Positions 28,452 to 35,749 of a stretch of 64,000 bases of DNA are shown here, one piece after another. The first letter of the stretch is position 1. Each line of letters starts with the position of its first letter. A program made the position numbers and the translations under genes. The stretch is from NCBI GenBank assembly GCA_016713645.1, contig JADJOU010000020.1:1-64000 (forward strand), given 5' to 3'. The notes below the pieces were generated by a model. The model did not search any database and had not been told where the DNA came from. It was given only the letters and a program-made list of their open reading frames with translations. The DNA is from Bacteroidota bacterium. Lineage in GTDB: Bacteria > Bacteroidota > Bacteroidia > Chitinophagales > JADJOU01.

Positions 28452-29710
28452 CTTCTTAAAACCAAATCATCTCGCCCAACACCCGTGCTTATAATGCTTA
28501 CTTCAACGCCCGTTTTCTCTGAGATGGTATTGATATAATTCTGAAGAGGTGTAGGAAGTTGATTGAACTCTTTGGTCTCTAGAGCGCAATTCCAACCTGG
28601 ATGCGATTGATAATTTACTTGTAATGTAGGGTCCACAATATAGGGGAACTGCTCTGTGGTATTATTTCCGATCTGATAGGATTCCCCGATTTTAATTTCT
28701 TCAAAATCATTGAGCACATCCACTTTTGTGACAATGAGCTGGGTGACTCCGTTGATCATGCAAGCGTATTTTACTGCTGGAAGATCGAGCCAACCGCATC
28801 TTCGCGGTCTGCCTGTTGTTGCCCCAAATTCATGACCATTCTTTCTAATCTTTTCTCCTGTTTCATCGTGTAATTCTGATGGGAATGGACCAGATCCAAC
28901 CCTTGTGCAATAGGCTTTAATCACGCCATACACTTCTCTGATTTTTTGTGGCGCAATTCCCAATCCACTGCATACGCCGCCTGATATCGTATTTGAAGAA
29001 GTGACAAATGGATATGTTCCGAAATCGACATCCAACATGGTTCCTTGTGCACCTTCTGCTAGGACTTTTTTGCCTGATTTCAATGCTTGGTCGATATAGT
29101 ATTCACTATCGATCACTTGATAAGCTTTCAGCGCATCAATAGCTTTAAACCATTCCTCTTCATAAGCGGCATTGTCTTCAGAATAATTATACAATTTGAG
29201 CAATTCTTGGTGCTTTGATTTTAATTTCAAATAGCGCTCTTTGAAATTACTCAAAAAAATATCTCCATATTTAATGCTATTTCGCCCAGTTTTGTCCATA
29301 TAGACGGGACCTATTCCCCTAAGGGTTGATCCAATTTTATCATCGCCTTTTGATTTTTCAGAGGCTGCATCCAACTGCATATGCAATGGAAGAATTAGGG
29401 AAACTCTTCTTGAAATAAAGAGATTGTCCTTAATCGTCAAACCAACACTTTCAAGGTTTTTGATTTCTTGAAGAAGGGTTGTCGGATTGATGACAACGCC
29501 ATTTCCAATGATATTGGCTAAATGCTTGTGAAAAATTCCAGAAGGGATGGTGTGTAAGACAAATTTTTTGTCATTGACATAGAGCGTATGACCTGCATTT
29601 GGTCCGCCTTGGAAGCGAGCAATAATGTCATATTGGGGGGCTAAAAAATCTACGATTTTTCCTTTTCCTTCATCACCCCACTGAAGGCCTAACAATACAT
29701 CAACGTACAT
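28448..29710 (-). CDS. purA: Adenylosuccinate synthetase
   Basis: 420 residues, full length. The GTP/IMP site is present at the N-terminus: LGLQWGDEGKGKIVD with catalytic Asp, then GGPNAGHT with catalytic His near residue 41. Further signatures are GSTLRGIGPVYMDK, EGAQGTMLDVDFGTYPFVTSSN and TTGRPRRCGWLD. It converts IMP and aspartate to adenylosuccinate in AMP synthesis. The gene is intact and has its own promoter. Confidence 0.97.
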   Translation of the reverse strand: MYVDVLLGLQWGDEGKGKIVDFLAPQYDIIARFQGGPNAGHTLYVNDKKFVLHTIPSGIFHKHLANIIGNGVVINPTTLLQEIKNLESVGLTIKDNLFISRRVSLILPLHMQLDAASEKSKGDDKIGSTLRGIGPVYMDKTGRNSIKYGDIFLSNFKERYLKLKSKHQELLKLYNYSEDNAAYEEEWFKAIDALKAYQVIDSEYYIDQALKSGKKVLAEGAQGTMLDVDFGTYPFVTSSNTISGGVCSGLGIAPQKIREVYGVIKAYCTRVGSGPFPSELHDETGEKIRKNGHEFGATTGRPRRCGWLDLPAVKYACMINGVTQLIVTKVDVLNDFEEIKIGESYQIGNNTTEQFPYIVDPTLQVNYQSHPGWNCALETKEFNQLPTPLQNYINTISEKTGVEVSIISTGVGRDDLVLRS

Positions 29711-29727
29711 CTTGTTTTATTAAGAGA

Positions 29728-29735
29728 CAAATGTA
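29728..29735 (-). promoter_or_regulatory. -7 box TACATTTG (minus strand) for purA
   Basis: The plus-strand CAAATGTA is a perfect TAnnTTTG match read on the minus strand, 17 bases before the purA ATG. The -33 region is weak. Confidence 0.5.
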
Positions 29736-29778
29736 AAATGTATTGAGATAGATAAATTAGAAAATTATTAACATTTTA

Positions 29779-30120
29779 TCATCCCGCTAACATTCCCTTC
29801 GCCTCAGCAATGCTCGGAGCAATGGTAAAGAATTGATTGAGTCTTGTCATCAAAATTAGCTTATTGAAACTCTCCGAGAGGTTGGTAAAGCAGATTTGAG
29901 CATTGGTTTCCTTAGCCTTGGTGACGATTTTCAATAAATTTCCCAATCCTGTGCTATTGATATATTTTAGATTGCTCAAATCAAAAATGAATTTGAGATT
30001 TCCTTTTTCAAAATCTGTCGTAAATGATTCAAATATGACCTGACCATCAACCTCACCGAGGAGATTTCCAGCAATTTCATAAATAATCAATCCGTTTTCT
30101 TCTAATTTTGTTAGGTTCAT
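29779..30120 (-). CDS. STAS-domain anti-sigma factor antagonist-like protein
   Basis: 113 residues forming one STAS domain. The core motif DLSNLKYINSTGLGNLLKI near residue 50 contains the Ser that is phosphorylated by partner kinases in SpoIIAA-type antagonists. No partner kinase or sigma factor gene lies nearby in the window. It starts 12 bases downstream of the Fur-family gene, so the two form a likely operon. Confidence 0.85.
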   Translation of the reverse strand: MNLTKLEENGLIIYEIAGNLLGEVDGQVIFESFTTDFEKGNLKFIFDLSNLKYINSTGLGNLLKIVTKAKETNAQICFTNLSESFNKLILMTRLNQFFTIAPSIAEAKGMLAG

Positions 30121-30132
30121 ATAAGGTATAGG

Positions 30133-30591
30133 TTAGGTTTTACATTCTTTTTTGTCGCAATGTGCATATAAGGTCAAAGAGTGATTCATCACCTTAAAGT
30201 GCATGATATCGCCCATCGTTTGTTTTATATTTTGAATGCGCGGGTCACAGAATTCAAATACTTTATTGCATTCAATACAAATCAGATGGTCATGTTGCTT
30301 ATAGCCATAGGACTTTTCATATTGAGCAAAATTATTGCCAAATTGATGTTTTTTTATCAAATTACATTCAATAAAAAAGCTCCAATGTATTGTAGACAGT
30401 GGCTTTGCTTAGATTGAATTTTTTTTAATTATGTCATTATAGAGCATTTCAGCTTCAAAATGGTCGTCTCTAGAATAAATTTCCTCTAAAATATAAAAGC
30501 GTTCAGGGGTCTTTCGAAGATTTTTTGCTTCGATAAAATGGTTTAAAATCTCCACCACTTCATGATAATTTCTCGGAACGGTTTTATTCAT
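30133..30591 (-). CDS. Fur-family transcriptional regulator, two frameshifts
   Basis: One gene in pieces (30591 to about 30420, a short middle frame, then about 30372-30133), about 153 residues. The N-terminal winged helix reads LRKTPERFYILEEIYSRDDHFEAEMLY, then SKATVYNTLELF, the recognition helix, which is visible only in the middle frame. The C-terminal metal/dimerisation domain has YKQHDHLICIECNKVFEF and a second Cys pair in CDKKEC. The breaks are a missing A in an A-run (T8 on the plus strand at 30419-30426) and an extra base in a six-base run (A6 at about 30373-30378). Fur proteins repress metal-uptake or peroxide genes; which metal cannot be told here. The start ATG is at 30591. Confidence 0.82.
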
Positions 30592-30652
30592 GTATTCCCT
30601 TGCGCAATTTGAATATTTATATAATGATAGGATTATGCCTCCTGGGGTTATC

Positions 30653-31189
30653 CTAATTTTTGAAATTCTTTTGAAAAGCATCCCATGCTGTCGTCTTATG
30701 ATGATTGCCTCCAAAATAGGAGAGAACGGTATTCATCATATCCGCTTCAATATATCCCGGAATATTCTGGATGATTGAATTGTCGTCATTTAATATCAAC
30801 GTTGAAGGATAGCTCATCTGCCCTTGAAGCATATATACAGCCAATTCATGTGTTGCTCTGCCTCCCGTCTGTGGCATTTTATACATCTTTCCCATATACT
30901 CGACATCTTCTTCTCGTTCAGCATTGAACTTTACGGCGTAATAATTCTTGTTGATGTTGGCAATGATTTTTGGGTTTTCGTAAGTCGCTTTATCCATTTT
31001 TTTGCACCATCCGCACCAGTCGGTATATACATCAACAATAATTTTTTTTGGGTTTTTCTTGGATGCCGCTAACGCCTCTTTCATCGTCATCCACTTGATA
31101 TGCGGTGTAGATGCCTCTTTTCCTTTAAAGCTAGATGTAAACAGGATTCCAATGCTTGCAATCGCTGCAACAAAAAGTAAATTTCTCAT
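30653..31189 (-). CDS. Exported thioredoxin-family protein (CGWC)
   Basis: 178 residues. An N-terminal signal or anchor sequence (MRNLLFVAAIASIGILFTSS) precedes a thioredoxin fold with active site DWCGWCKKMD near residue 58 and the cis-Pro region YPSTLIL near residue 133. It belongs to the DUF255/thioredoxin-like periplasmic group. It probably reduces or shuffles disulfides in the periplasm; the partner is unknown. The gene is intact. Confidence 0.85.
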   Translation of the reverse strand: MRNLLFVAAIASIGILFTSSFKGKEASTPHIKWMTMKEALAASKKNPKKIIVDVYTDWCGWCKKMDKATYENPKIIANINKNYYAVKFNAEREEDVEYMGKMYKMPQTGGRATHELAVYMLQGQMSYPSTLILNDDNSIIQNIPGYIEADMMNTVLSYFGGNHHKTTAWDAFQKNFKN

Positions 31190-31224
31190 GATTTTAACCG
31201 ATTTTTCCCAAAATTATTTAAAAA

Positions 31225-31232
31225 CAAATATA
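31225..31232 (-). promoter_or_regulatory. -7 box TATATTTG (minus strand) for the thioredoxin gene
   Basis: The plus-strand CAAATATA is a perfect TAnnTTTG match on the minus strand, 35 bases before the thioredoxin-family ATG. No clear -33 TTG is present. Confidence 0.45.
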
Positions 31233-31253
31233 GTCGATTAATCTTAACTTAAT

Positions 31254-32243
31254 TTAATTATATAAAAGACTACAGCCTCTTAAATCGCTTTGGTCCAATC
31301 TTCCAAGGATTTCAAAACCGCCATCTTCATGTAAATGGGCAATATCATCGGTCCCTATAAATGAACATGAATTTATATTGGCAAAATCAATAATGTTTAT
31401 TAGTCCTGTGCCCGTTGATTTTATTTGAAATGGATCTGCAATATCTCTGACTAGAATTTTTATCCAAGGCGATGGCTTGTAAATCCCATTCATTTTAGCG
31501 TATGATTGAGAAAGCAATTCGGTCATCCCATACTCAGAATAGATCTTGTCAGATGGAACAAATCGATTGAGCATTTCATAGACCTCTTTTTTTGTCATTT
31601 CTGTTTTTCTTCCCTTCATTCCACCTGTTTCAATGATAGTTGTATTGTGCAATTTAGTGTCAATCGATGTTAGAAAATCAATGAGGGCATAGGTGACCCC
31701 AAATAAGATGACTTTTTGGCCTTTGCCTTCTAATTCTTCTAATTGGATTTGCAGGGATTTCCAATCATTGAGATAAAATCCATTGTTTCCCTGTTTGCTG
31801 CATTTCATGAATTCATTGACCATATATACCAAAGAGGAGTTTCCCTTTTGCAAGTAATTGGGCAATAGGGCGAGAATGGTATAATCAGCTATGTTGTTAA
31901 AAATGGTTTGAAAATAGTTCAATGCGCTCTTGTTGTATATTGTTATATCCTCGACATAATGCTTACTTGATATCATCCCTGTCGTGCCGCTGCTCTCAAA
32001 AATAATCGATTCTTCTGCACCATTTCGAATGATTTTTTGAGATTTAAATAGACCAATGGGTAGAAATGGAATTTTACAGACTTGATCAATTTGATTGGGA
32101 GTAATTTTTAAAAAATCGACATAGGTCTTATACACTTGACATTGTTCGTATTGAAATTGGAATATTTCTAAAGCGACTGATTCAAACTCTGCTGCTTGAA
32201 TATCAAATATGGTAGAATAGAAATAGTCGCGCTGTTTAGTCAA
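31254..32243 (-). CDS. LuxE/PaaK-like acyl-protein synthetase family protein
   Basis: About 329 residues from a TTG at 32243. An in-frame ATG at 32363 would overlap the divergent lipoprotein gene and add an unnatural N-terminus. The adenylate-forming signature IIFESSGTTGMISSKHY is near residue 80, followed by ILFGVTYALIDFL, ETGGMKGRKTEM and SEYGMTELLSQSY, then GTDDIAHL near the end. LuxE activates long-chain fatty acids as acyl-AMP and carries the acyl group on its own Cys. No luciferase or reductase genes are nearby, so the role is not bioluminescence. In this phylum such genes often sit near surface-polysaccharide or lipid genes. The substrate is unknown. Confidence 0.75.
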   Translation of the reverse strand: MTKQRDYFYSTIFDIQAAEFESVALEIFQFQYEQCQVYKTYVDFLKITPNQIDQVCKIPFLPIGLFKSQKIIRNGAEESIIFESSGTTGMISSKHYVEDITIYNKSALNYFQTIFNNIADYTILALLPNYLQKGNSSLVYMVNEFMKCSKQGNNGFYLNDWKSLQIQLEELEGKGQKVILFGVTYALIDFLTSIDTKLHNTTIIETGGMKGRKTEMTKKEVYEMLNRFVPSDKIYSEYGMTELLSQSYAKMNGIYKPSPWIKILVRDIADPFQIKSTGTGLINIIDFANINSCSFIGTDDIAHLHEDGGFEILGRLDQSDLRGCSLLYN

Positions 32244-32310
32244 AAATCTCTGTATTTTAGCTCGAACAAAAATGCTATATTCTTGAGAAATTTGTTTTTT
32301 TTTATTTTCA

Positions 32311-32802
32311 GTGTCTCTTCTATTTGGATGCAAGTTGGATTCAAACTTCCTGACGGTTCCCAAGATTGAGTATTCTCATGTGAGCAAAAATGTCATTAAG
32401 AATGCAGATAATTCCTTTTCGATATTCTTTAAATTCGAAGATGCAGAAGGGGATTTAGGTGGAGATACAGTTGTAGGAGTCTCAAATGATTGTGATTATT
32501 TTGATACAGAGGATATGACAGCTACTTCATGTTATAAAAAGATCAATTGGAATCTCTTTGTCATCGACACGCGAAATAGAGATGGGTTTAAACCTTTCAT
32601 TGTTTCGATTCCGAGACTAGCCCCGGTGCCAGTAAATGAACAAGAACCTCTATCTGGAATGATCAATGTAGATATGTTTAACGCTGCCTGTAAACCATTG
32701 GAAAAAGAGCGCGACACCGTGATTTACAGCATTCAAATCAAAGATCAAGCAGGGAATTTCAGCAATAAAATTTTTACGGAGCCTATTTATATTGTGAAAT
32801 AA
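32311..32802 (+). CDS. Putative lipoprotein, leader frame probably disturbed
   Basis: At least 163 residues from the GTG at 32311, with lipobox LLFGCKL. The hydrophobic leader is too short from this start. If one T of the T9 run near 32295-32303 is removed, a TTG at 32283 gives MRNLFFLFSVSLLFGC, a good lipoprotein signal. The mature domain (FFKFEDAEGDLGGDT, DTRNRDGFKPF, YSIQIKDQAGNFS) looks like a beta-sandwich of unknown function. It is divergent from the LuxE-like gene, and its 3' end overlaps the class V aminotransferase by 16 bases. Confidence 0.6.
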   Translation: MSLLFGCKLDSNFLTVPKIEYSHVSKNVIKNADNSFSIFFKFEDAEGDLGGDTVVGVSNDCDYFDTEDMTATSCYKKINWNLFVIDTRNRDGFKPFIVSIPRLAPVPVNEQEPLSGMINVDMFNAACKPLEKERDTVIYSIQIKDQAGNFSNKIFTEPIYIVK

Positions 32803-34019
32803 ATTTTATAAAATTTTATCTCTTCCCTCATCACTTCTGCTAAATATTCATACTGACTGATATCATTGTATAATTGCGCGGATATGCGAATACACCAAGT
32901 CGGTTTGCCTCCACAAAGAAATGGATAGACGGGCATTTCAATCCCATGCTGATGATATAATCGCTGTTGAAGTGGGGAGAAAAAATTGAAATTATGCGCA
33001 TTCGGTTTTTGCAATTCTATTCCCAATGGAAGCATGAATAAATACCCCAACATGTTTTCTGGCGCTGGCGCAGGAAGATTGAGTGCTTTTGTCAATATTT
33101 CTTTTCCTTGTAACATCTTAGCTCTATTTTGCTCGCGCATACCACTCCAACCGCCTTGCACATGCTGTTTCACAAATGCATCTGCCTCTTTAAAACAATA
33201 CCACTGCGTATTGTCTTCTGTCCCTAACCAAAAGAATTGAGCAGCCCAGCGCTCTTTTTCGTTCGTTAATGGACCATCGTGAAAATGTGAAATTTGAAGT
33301 GGAAAAATCTCCGATTGATTTGATTCTTTGACCCATAAGAATGCGGCACCATTGGGCATAAAACACCATTTGTGTAAATTTCCAGTATAATAATCAATGG
33401 CTAAATCATCTATATTCAAATCGATCATACCCGGCGCATGTGCGCCATCGACTAGTATTTTTACTCCAGTATTTTTTAGTGCATCTGCTATTTTTTTTAT
33501 GGGGAATATGATTCCTGTCGCAGAAGTTATGTGGTCTATCATCAATAATTTTGTATCCTTTTGAATTGTTGCCAATATGGCCTCGACGACTTGATCTTCG
33601 CTTTCTATGGGAAATGGAATTTGCGCAGTATCAATCTCCCAACCATTCTTTTTTGCAAAATGAATGAGGGCCTTGCTGCATGCACCATAGGCATGATTGG
33701 TTGTCAACACCCGACTGCCTTTGGGCAATTGGATACTGCTCAATATGGTATTCACCCCTTGAGTTGCATTTTTTATAAGCACCAATTCATGGCTATTTGC
33801 GCCTAAAAAATCAGCAATCAATGCCTTGTTCTCCCACCACAAAGCTTCGCTTTGTCGCACATAGAAATGAACTGGATTGGCATACAACATCTTTTTATAA
33901 AAGTTTTGCTTATCAATTATAGGGCTGGGAGTAGAGCCAAAAGATCCGTGATTCAAAAAAGTGATGTTTTGATCAATTTGCCAATGTTGAATCATGGAGT
34001 TGTATTGCGGCTTTGTCAT
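32787..34019 (-). CDS. PLP-dependent class V aminotransferase (isopenicillin-N epimerase-like)
   Basis: 410 residues. Family signatures are FLNHGSFGSTP near residue 20, NATQGVNTIL near residue 84, DHITSATGIIFPI, DGAHAPGMI (PLP-ring Asp) and GNLHKWCFMPNG with the Schiff-base Lys near residue 218. The same fold covers isopenicillin-N epimerases, cysteine desulfurases and kynureninase-like enzymes, so the substrate is open. No beta-lactam genes lie nearby. The gene is intact. Confidence 0.82.
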   Translation of the reverse strand: MTKPQYNSMIQHWQIDQNITFLNHGSFGSTPSPIIDKQNFYKKMLYANPVHFYVRQSEALWWENKALIADFLGANSHELVLIKNATQGVNTILSSIQLPKGSRVLTTNHAYGACSKALIHFAKKNGWEIDTAQIPFPIESEDQVVEAILATIQKDTKLLMIDHITSATGIIFPIKKIADALKNTGVKILVDGAHAPGMIDLNIDDLAIDYYTGNLHKWCFMPNGAAFLWVKESNQSEIFPLQISHFHDGPLTNEKERWAAQFFWLGTEDNTQWYCFKEADAFVKQHVQGGWSGMREQNRAKMLQGKEILTKALNLPAPAPENMLGYLFMLPLGIELQKPNAHNFNFFSPLQQRLYHQHGIEMPVYPFLCGGKPTWCIRISAQLYNDISQYEYLAEVMREEIKFYKIYFTI

Positions 34020-34130
34020 GTGGGTTTGCGTTTTGAGAAAGTGAAAGTAAATGAAAATATATTTTTTACGAGAAAATTAATTCTAACGCCGGCTGTATTT
34101 TTCTATTTTTACACCTCCAAATTTTATCCT

Positions 34131-35299
34131 ATGCCATATACAGCTCCAGATTATTATCAGATAGACGACCTATTGACAGAAGAACATAAAATAGTTCGAC
34201 AATCTGTGCGTGATTTTGTCGATAAAGAAATTATGCCCATAATAGATGGCTGTGCACAGAGACATGAGCCGATTCCTGGATTGATGAAAAAATTGGGGGA
34301 TATTGGCGCATTAGGACCTTATATTCCTGAGGAATATGGTGGCGCTGGTTTAGACCAAATTGCCTATGGCTTAATTATGGTAGAGCTCGAAAGAGGAGAT
34401 AGCGCTGTTCGCTCAGCAGCATCTGTTCAGAGTTCATTGGTCATGTATCCAATCTACACTTATGGAAGTGAAGAGCAGCGCAAGAAATATTTGCCAAAAT
34501 TGGCTTCTGGAGATATGATTGGATGTTTTGGATTGACAGAGCCCAATCACGGTTCCAATCCAAATGGGATGGAGAGCAATATCAAAGATATGGGGGATCA
34601 TTATTTGTTGAATGGTGCTAAAATGTGGATTACAAATTCACCGCTTGCAGATATCGCCGTCGTTTGGGCAAAAGATGAGGCGGGAATTGTACGCGGAATG
34701 ATTGTGGAAAGAGGGATGGAAGGGTTCTCGACGCCTGAAACGCATAATAAATGGAGTCTTCGCGCATCTATGACTGGTGAATTGGTTTTCAATAATGTCA
34801 AAATACCTAAAGAGAATATCTTGCCAAATGTCAAAGGGTTAAAGGGCCACTCTCATGCCTAAATTCAGCTCGTTATGGCATTAGTTGGGGTGTGATTGGC
34901 GCTGCTATGGATTGTTATGATACCGCCTTGCGCTATGCACTCGATCGCAGACAATTTGGACGACCAATTGCAGGATTCCAATTGCAACAAAAGAAATTGG
35001 CAGAGTTTATTACCGAGATTACAAAAGCCCAATTATTGGCTTGGAGATTAGGCGTATTGAAAAATGCAGATAAAGCTAGTCCTGCTCAAATTTCAATGGC
35101 TAAGAGAAACAATGTACACATGGCATTAGAAATTGCCAGAGAATCTCGTCAAATATTGGGTGGAATGGGAATTGTTGGGGACTTCCCAATGATGCGCCAT
35201 GCGGCAAATCTAGAATCTGTGATTACTTACGAAGGTACTCATGATGTGCATCTCTTGATTACTGGAAATGATATCACTGGACTCAATGCTTTTGAATAA
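34131..35299 (+). CDS. gcdH: Acyl-CoA dehydrogenase, glutaryl-CoA dehydrogenase-like, frameshifted
   Basis: One gene in two fragments, 34131-34862 and about 34863-35299, about 390 residues. The ATG at 34131 is chosen because upstream in-frame sequence is non-coding in character. The FAD-binding and substrate motifs GCFGLTEPNHGSNP and KMWITNSPLADIAVVW, and the C-terminal RYGISWGVIGAA, LDRRQFGRPI, ILGGMGI and TYEGTHDVH (catalytic Glu), match glutaryl-CoA dehydrogenases. The break is a missing G near 34846; adding it gives GLKGPLSCLNSARYG. The predicted reaction is oxidative decarboxylation of glutaryl-CoA to crotonyl-CoA in lysine/tryptophan degradation. Confidence 0.87.
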
Positions 35300-35320
35300 A
35301 AGGCTTTGATCCATCTCCGA

Positions 35321-35738
35321 TTAGCTAAAATATTTTCGAACAATTTCATTCAAAATTTCAATCGATAGCGGTTTGTTTTGAAATTCTGTCACTTCTTTTT
35401 AATTCTCTTGCCCTTGCTTTCTCGTCTGGATTTAAAGAAGTCGTGAGCATGATGATGAGTGCTTTAGATTTTAATTGATTCTCCAATTGCCGATATTCCT
35501 CTAGAAATTCAAATCCATTCATTTTTGGCATATTGATATCTAAGAAGATGAGTTCTGCTTTCGGATATGAATCTGATAGAGTTGGGTCGTTTGATTTCTC
35601 AATATACTCCAATGCTTCTATTCCATTAGAAACGACCTTGACTATATTGCATACATTTGCATCTTTGATGATGAGTTTGTGATAGAAATTATCACTTTCA
35701 TTGTCATCGACTAGAAGTATACAATTGATTTTTTTCAT
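35321..35738 (-). CDS. CheY-like response regulator (Rcp1 type), C-terminal frameshift
   Basis: A single receiver domain: LLVDDNESDNFYHKL (acidic pocket), LIFLDINMPKMNG with phospho-acceptor Asp near residue 67, and LTTSLNPDEKARA. The reading frame to 35358 ends abnormally. Removing one A of the AAAAA run opposite 35396-35400 gives ELKEVTEFQNKPLSIEILNEI and a stop at 35321, as expected for Rcp1-like regulators. There is no output domain. It starts 11 bases after the PAS kinase stop, so it is that kinase's likely partner. Confidence 0.85.
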
Positions 35739-35749
35739 AAAGAAAATAT

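Noticed and set aside
31254..32243. Bioluminescence (lux) locus
   Set aside because: Only a LuxE-like gene is present; there is no luciferase (luxAB), reductase (luxC) or transferase (luxD).
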